DNA from: an uncultured Campylobacter sp.
GTDB lineage: Bacteria; Campylobacterota; Campylobacteria; Campylobacterales; Campylobacteraceae
Reading direction: 5' to 3'
Assembly (NCBI RefSeq): GCF_938017775.1
Contig: NZ_CALIIU010000022.1
Coordinates: 1-64,000 of the forward strand
Length of the DNA: 64,000 nucleotides
Shown: piece by piece, positions 60,465 through 64,000 of the stretch
Position numbering within the stretch: the first letter of the stretch is position 1
How the letters are laid out: every line of letters begins with the position of its first letter
The notes under the pieces: model-generated
Seen by the model: the letters and a program-made list of their open reading frames with translations, nothing else
Told to the model about the DNA's origin: nothing
Database searches by the model: none
Translations under genes and position numbers: made by a program

Positions 60465-60843
60465 TTACATCGCTTACGCACTTTGGTTTTTAGGTGCGTT
60501 TTCATGGATCGCAGCTATGCCGATCGGAGGCGGACTGCATAGAATTTATTGCGGCAAATTTATCAGCGGATTTGCTCAAATCGCGCTATTTTGGCTGGGA
60601 AGTTTTACGCTATGGTTTTTAGTGGGCTTTTTGTTTTGGGCGATTTGGGGAATTTGGATTTTGCTAGATATATTTTTCGTAGGAATTTGGGTGGAAGATT
60701 TAAATGCTTTTGCAAGCGAGACGGAGGAGGACGACTACGAACAGCGTCTGAAAAAGGTCGATGCACTTTATGAGCTGTATCAAAAAGGCGCGATTTCCAA
60801 AGAGGAATTCGAAGCGCGAAAAGAAATTTTAATGAGAGATTAA
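60451..60843 (+). CDS. TM2-domain membrane protein with SHOCT motif
   Basis: 130 residues, ribosome-binding site AAAAAGGAGAAA inside the end of lspA. The TM2 domain (~10-80) has GGGLHRIYCGKFISGFAQ and GIWILLDIFFVG; the C-terminal SHOCT helix is LYELYQKGAISKEEFEARKE. TM2/SHOCT proteins are small inner-membrane proteins of unknown role, often with oligomerising tails. Part of the glmM-lspA-hemJ run. Confidence 0.85.
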   Translation: MKRNNYIAYALWFLGAFSWIAAMPIGGGLHRIYCGKFISGFAQIALFWLGSFTLWFLVGFLFWAIWGIWILLDIFFVGIWVEDLNAFASETEEDDYEQRLKKVDALYELYQKGAISKEEFEARKEILMRD

Positions 60844-60853
60844 GGAGGCTAAA

Positions 60854-61294
60854 ATGAGTTACTATTGGTTTAAATTTATCCATTTTGCGGGCTTTATTTC
60901 ATGGATGGCGATGCTGTTTTACATGCCGCGTCTGTATGTTTATCACGCTGAAAATTTAGACAAGCCGGATTTCGTAAAGGTCGTTAAAAAGATGGAGCGG
61001 ATGCTGTATCACGCGATCGGCTGGATAGCAATGGCGGTGACGGTTTTTAGCGGCGTGATGCTTATCATTTTAAATCCGGGGCTTATGAAAATGGGATATT
61101 TTCATATAAAATTACTAGCCGGAGTTTTGCTAATCTGTTATCATTTGTGGCTGTATTATTATATGTATAAATTTGAAAAAAACGAGTATCACAGGAGCGG
61201 AAAATACTTCCGTGCGATCAACGAAGGCCCTACGATCATAATGTTTATAATACTTTATGCAATGCTAATAATGCCGAATTTACCGAGCAACTAG
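60854..61294 (+). CDS. hemJ: Protoporphyrinogen IX oxidase HemJ
   Basis: 146 residues, ribosome-binding site AAGGAGGCTAAA. Four-helix membrane protein with WFKFIHFAGFISWMAMLFYM followed by PRLYVYH (the conserved His in helix 1), GWIAMAVTVFSGVMLI, and HIKLLAGVLLICYHLWLYYY containing the second conserved His/Lys. Catalyses the penultimate haem-synthesis step in bacteria lacking HemG/HemY. 10 bp after the TM2 gene. Confidence 0.9.
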   Translation: MSYYWFKFIHFAGFISWMAMLFYMPRLYVYHAENLDKPDFVKVVKKMERMLYHAIGWIAMAVTVFSGVMLIILNPGLMKMGYFHIKLLAGVLLICYHLWLYYYMYKFEKNEYHRSGKYFRAINEGPTIIMFIILYAMLIMPNLPSN

Positions 61295-61359
61295 CCCGTT
61301 TTGATAAAAATTTAATTAAAATTTGCATAAAATTAAGGCAAAATTTTTAAAGGAAGCAT

Positions 61360-62523
61360 GTGCAACATATCATTAAGAAAATTTTATCAAGCGAAAGTAG
61401 CGCCGGCGTTATATTACTTCTATCCGCAGTTTTTGCGATCATAGCTCAAAATGTGGACTTTTTATCTAAATACTATGAGGCATTTTTACATCTAAGCTTC
61501 ACCATAGGTGTGGGTTCTGCGAAACTTGACGAATCGATGCATTTTTTAGTAAACGACGTGCTCATGGCGATATTTTTCTTTGCCATCGGACTTGAGCTCA
61601 AGCGCGAAAAGATCGAAGGACAGCTGCGCCATTTCTCTCAAATTTTACTTCCTAGCTTCGCGGCTTTAGGCGGAGTAATGATGCCTGCGATCATATTTTC
61701 GATCATCAACTGGGGCGATGCCGTCGCGATGAAGGGCTGGGCGATCCCAACGGCGACCGATATAGCCTTTGCCGTGGGCGTGATGGCACTTTTAGGCAAA
61801 AAAATCCCGGCTAGTCTTAAAATTTTCGTTTTGACACTTGCGATAATGGACGATCTGTGTGCAATTTTAATCATCGCTTTGTTTTATTCCTCTACCATAA
61901 ACGCAATCTATCTAGGCGGCGCAGCTGCCTGTGTCGCAATAATGCTAGCGATGAGCAGACTTGGCGTTGATAAAAAGCTTCCGTTTATCATCGTAGCCGT
62001 CGTGCTGTGGGTGATGGTACTAAACTCCGGCATCCACGCGACCATCGCAGGAGTATTGGCGGGCTTTTGCATCCCGCTTAAGACCCGCTCGGGCTCCATG
62101 CTAAAGGATATGGAGCACGGACTAGCCTACCCCGTAAATTTCTTCATCTTGCCGATCTTTGCCTTTACAAACGCAGGCGTTTCGCTAGCAGGCATTAGTC
62201 CTAGCTTCCTTTTCGGTCCGGTGCCGATGGGTATAATGCTCGGACTATTTTTCGGTAAACAGATCGGAATTTTTACCTTTAGCTGGATCTTAATCAAAGC
62301 CAAAATCGCCTACATGCCCGAAAATGCAGGCTGGCCACAGCTTTACGCCGTGGCAATTATCTGTGGTATCGGCTTTACGATGGCGCTTTTCGTCGATGGC
62401 CTCGCATATGGCGGCAGTGATATGTATCATTACACAGACAAGCTTGCAGTATTTTTAGGCTCGATAATTTCCGGAGTAGTAGGATTTTTCGTCGCAAAAG
62501 CAGTCGCGGTAAAACAAAGCTAA
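61360..62523 (+). CDS. nhaA: Na+/H+ antiporter NhaA
   Basis: 387 residues from GTG, ribosome-binding site AAAGGAAGCAT. Twelve-helix inner-membrane antiporter: GLELKREKIEGQL, PTATDIAFAVGVMALLGKK and IMDDLCAILIIALFY (the Asp pair of the ion site), NSGIHATIAGVLAGFCIPLK, GIGFTMALFVDGLAY. Length normal. Exchanges sodium for protons for pH and salt homeostasis. Monocistronic. Confidence 0.95.
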   Translation: MQHIIKKILSSESSAGVILLLSAVFAIIAQNVDFLSKYYEAFLHLSFTIGVGSAKLDESMHFLVNDVLMAIFFFAIGLELKREKIEGQLRHFSQILLPSFAALGGVMMPAIIFSIINWGDAVAMKGWAIPTATDIAFAVGVMALLGKKIPASLKIFVLTLAIMDDLCAILIIALFYSSTINAIYLGGAAACVAIMLAMSRLGVDKKLPFIIVAVVLWVMVLNSGIHATIAGVLAGFCIPLKTRSGSMLKDMEHGLAYPVNFFILPIFAFTNAGVSLAGISPSFLFGPVPMGIMLGLFFGKQIGIFTFSWILIKAKIAYMPENAGWPQLYAVAIICGIGFTMALFVDGLAYGGSDMYHYTDKLAVFLGSIISGVVGFFVAKAVAVKQS

Positions 62524-62679
62524 ATTCCATAAAAAGATTAAAATTTTAAAATTTTACGAGCAACACAAAATTTCAAAATTCTATCGCTCAAAAATTTAGA
62601 ATTTTAAGAACGGCTCTAAAATTTTAAAATTTATACGCTACAAAATTTAGCTTAAAATTCTGTCTGATCCAAGCGCAGC

Positions 62680-63207
62680 TTAAATTACCAAAATCCCCGC
62701 ATTTTGCATTAAGCTTAGCGCACATTCATCGTAGTAGCCGCGCTCATGATTCGGTGCGTCGTATGTAGCTACCGCACCTCGCGGAACGATGACGTCCTTA
62801 TCGGCACCCATTTCGTTGAGATAGGTGCGCAGGCTAAGCGCAAACTGCATCACGCAGATGTCGGTGCAACAGCCCGTAATCACGAAACGATCGAAGCCGT
62901 CCAGAATTTTCTTATCCAAATTATGAAAGCCGTTCGTGCTGCGCTTAAAAGTGACGTTTTGCTCGCTTACGTAGGGCGCGAGTTCCTCGATCACCTCCGC
63001 TTCGGGCGAGCCAACTAGGCAGTGAACCGGATAGCGCTTCATCTCCAAATCACGCTCGGCGTGAGCGTCGCAGATGAAATACGCATTTTTCGCCGCCTCA
63101 ATCTGCCTAATCACCGCAGGAGCGATCTTCGCTATGCTAGGATCGGCCATCGCGCCGAATTTTACAAAGCCATTTAGCATATCGATCACAAATACCAAAG
63201 TTTTCAT
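62680..63207 (-). CDS. Isochorismatase-family hydrolase, nicotinamidase-like
   Basis: 175 residues from ATG 63207, in a TGATG overlap with the nitrilase gene; ribosome-binding site AAGGAGTTTTG. Catalytic Asp in VIDMLNGF, Lys in FKRSTNGFHN and Cys in TGCCTDICV; a metal site in CDAHAERDLEMKRYPVHC (Asp, His, His) as in PncA. Probably hydrolyses nicotinamide in NAD salvage. Coupled to the amidohydrolase upstream. Confidence 0.82.
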   Translation of the reverse strand: MKTLVFVIDMLNGFVKFGAMADPSIAKIAPAVIRQIEAAKNAYFICDAHAERDLEMKRYPVHCLVGSPEAEVIEELAPYVSEQNVTFKRSTNGFHNLDKKILDGFDRFVITGCCTDICVMQFALSLRTYLNEMGADKDVIVPRGAVATYDAPNHERGYYDECALSLMQNAGILVI

Positions 63208-64000
63208 CAAAACTCCTTATAAATTTCAGGTTTCATATCTTTTAAAAGATCCATTTTAGCGCGAAATTTTAAAATTTCATCTAAATTCGCCCGAGCAATC
63301 TTCACGGCCTCTTTTTTGCCTAGGCGCGCGACGATCTCGCCGTTTGGACCGATCAGCATGGAATTTCCGCCGAAACTCTCGCCCTGCCCCGTATCGCCAC
63401 AGCCATTTACCGTGCAGATAAAAATTTGATTTTCGATCGCGCGGGCCTTAGCGAGCGTGATAAAATGCTCTATGCGGCTCTGCGCAAACTGTGCGATCAC
63501 AAAAACTATCTGCGCGCCGCGAAGCGCTAAGGCGCGAAAAATTTCGCAAAAGCGCAGATCGTAGCAGACCGCGACGCCGATTTTGACCGCACGATTTTGA
63601 AATTTTATCTCGCAAATGCCTAACTTATCGCCACCGCTTACGATCTCGTTTTCGCGAGCGAGTGAGAAAGCGTGGATCTTGTCGTAGCGTAAAATTTCGG
63701 CTCCGTTTTGATAGACGAAAGCAGAATTATAAATTTTATCTTGCCTAGAATTTATCGCTCCACCTATTAAAACAGCGCCGCTTTTTTGCGAAATTTCGCT
63801 TAAAAATCCCTTCGTTCGCACGGCTCCCGCGTCGGCTAAGCGCTTAAAATTTTGCACGCAAAAGCCAATGTTAAAGGCTTCAGGCAGCACCGCTACGTCC
63901 GCGCCGCGCTTTAACGCGCGATCTATCAGCCCGCGCGCGCGGATAAAATTTTGCTCACAATCTGCAAAATTTTGAGCCATTTTCACGTCCATTTGCAAAA
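63207..64000 (-). CDS. Carbon-nitrogen hydrolase (nitrilase family), 5' end outside window
   Basis: At least 263 residues. Catalytic Glu in VAVLPEAFNIGF, Lys in LRYDKIHAFSL, Cys in IGVAVCYDLRFCE, plus FICTVNGCGDTG and NSMLIGPNGEIVARLGKKEA. The family usually begins M-x-I-A-x-x-Q-M, and here the QMD sits at the very edge, so the start codon is probably just beyond 64000. Amidase or deaminated-glutathione-amidase type; substrate open. Stop overlaps the next gene. Confidence 0.85.
   Translation of the reverse strand, partial: LQMDVKMAQNFADCEQNFIRARGLIDRALKRGADVAVLPEAFNIGFCVQNFKRLADAGAVRTKGFLSEISQKSGAVLIGGAINSRQDKIYNSAFVYQNGAEILRYDKIHAFSLARENEIVSGGDKLGICEIKFQNRAVKIGVAVCYDLRFCEIFRALALRGAQIVFVIAQFAQSRIEHFITLAKARAIENQIFICTVNGCGDTGQGESFGGNSMLIGPNGEIVARLGKKEAVKIARANLDEILKFRAKMDLLKDMKPEIYKEF

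Overview
The window looks like chromosome of an oral-type Campylobacter (C. gracilis, C. showae, C. rectus or a relative). The grounds are: the order lipoprotein / glutathionylspermidine synthase-like / D-2-hydroxyacid dehydrogenase near a TetR regulator, which as I recall matches the Cj0371-Cj0373 neighbourhood next to cmeR in C. jejuni; Campylobacterota-type housekeeping proteins (HemJ, LspA, GlmM, RF1, S20); promoters with a clear TATAAT but no obvious -35; and very frequent AAATTT / AAATTTTAAAATTT palindromes in a genome of moderate GC. The species call is an inference.

Layout. 1-1.3 kb: gene remnants, including two head-on halves of one HEPN-like protein family. 1.3-6.4 kb: leuC (minus strand), then nitroreductase, NFACT protein, cdsA and dxr (plus strand). 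6.5-10.3 kb: accessory strip with a frameshifted DUF3137 gene, tRNA-Val(GAC), an Imm32-like pseudogene, unknown small genes and a decaying family of membrane/zinc-ribbon proteins. 10.5-16.5 kb: TonB-dependent receptor, membrane-anchored methyltransferase, DUF996-like protein, a WGR/propeller gene pair, mntP. 16.5-24.9 kb: DUF4197 protein, an EamA transporter with a ~320-residue low-complexity extension, a metal ABC permease/ATPase pair, and the chain methyltransferase / di-haem peroxidase-like cytochrome / PAS-GGDEF-EAL protein. 25.4-34 kb: acetate CoA-transferase, two secreted Sel1-like proteins, a peroxiredoxin-like protein, an AT-rich unknown, DUF475, an NhaC-like antiporter and a CopD-like membrane protein. 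34.5-38.8 kb: four tandem paralogous periplasmic amino-acid-binding proteins with a structured leader and a G9 tract at the second ribosome-binding site, then small unknown genes and remnants. 39.5-46.4 kb: the Cj0371-0373-like block, a CmeR-like TetR gene and an RclA-like flavoprotein. 46.5-49.3 kb: a second accessory strip (four unknown minus-strand genes, a zinc-ribbon remnant, a dead SemiSWEET). 49.6-55.7 kb: universal stress protein, siderophore receptor, and a YddA/SbmA-type ABC exporter with a ~180-residue repetitive insert. 56.5-64 kb: prfA-rpsT, glmM-lspA-TM2 protein-hemJ, nhaA, a nicotinamidase-like hydrolase and a nitrilase.

How the genes work together. Iron and metal handling is prominent: two TonB-dependent receptors sharing an upstream motif, the metal ABC pair and MntP. 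Much of the rest is ion and envelope homeostasis (NhaA, NhaC-like, LspA, CdsA, GlmM). The most unusual signals are the four-paralogue binding-protein array with its G9 tract; in-frame low-complexity insertions in otherwise ordinary proteins (EamA, methyltransferase, ABC exporter), one of them bounded by exact 17-bp direct repeats; and two accessory strips that share the same decaying membrane/zinc-ribbon family and look like immunity-gene graveyards.
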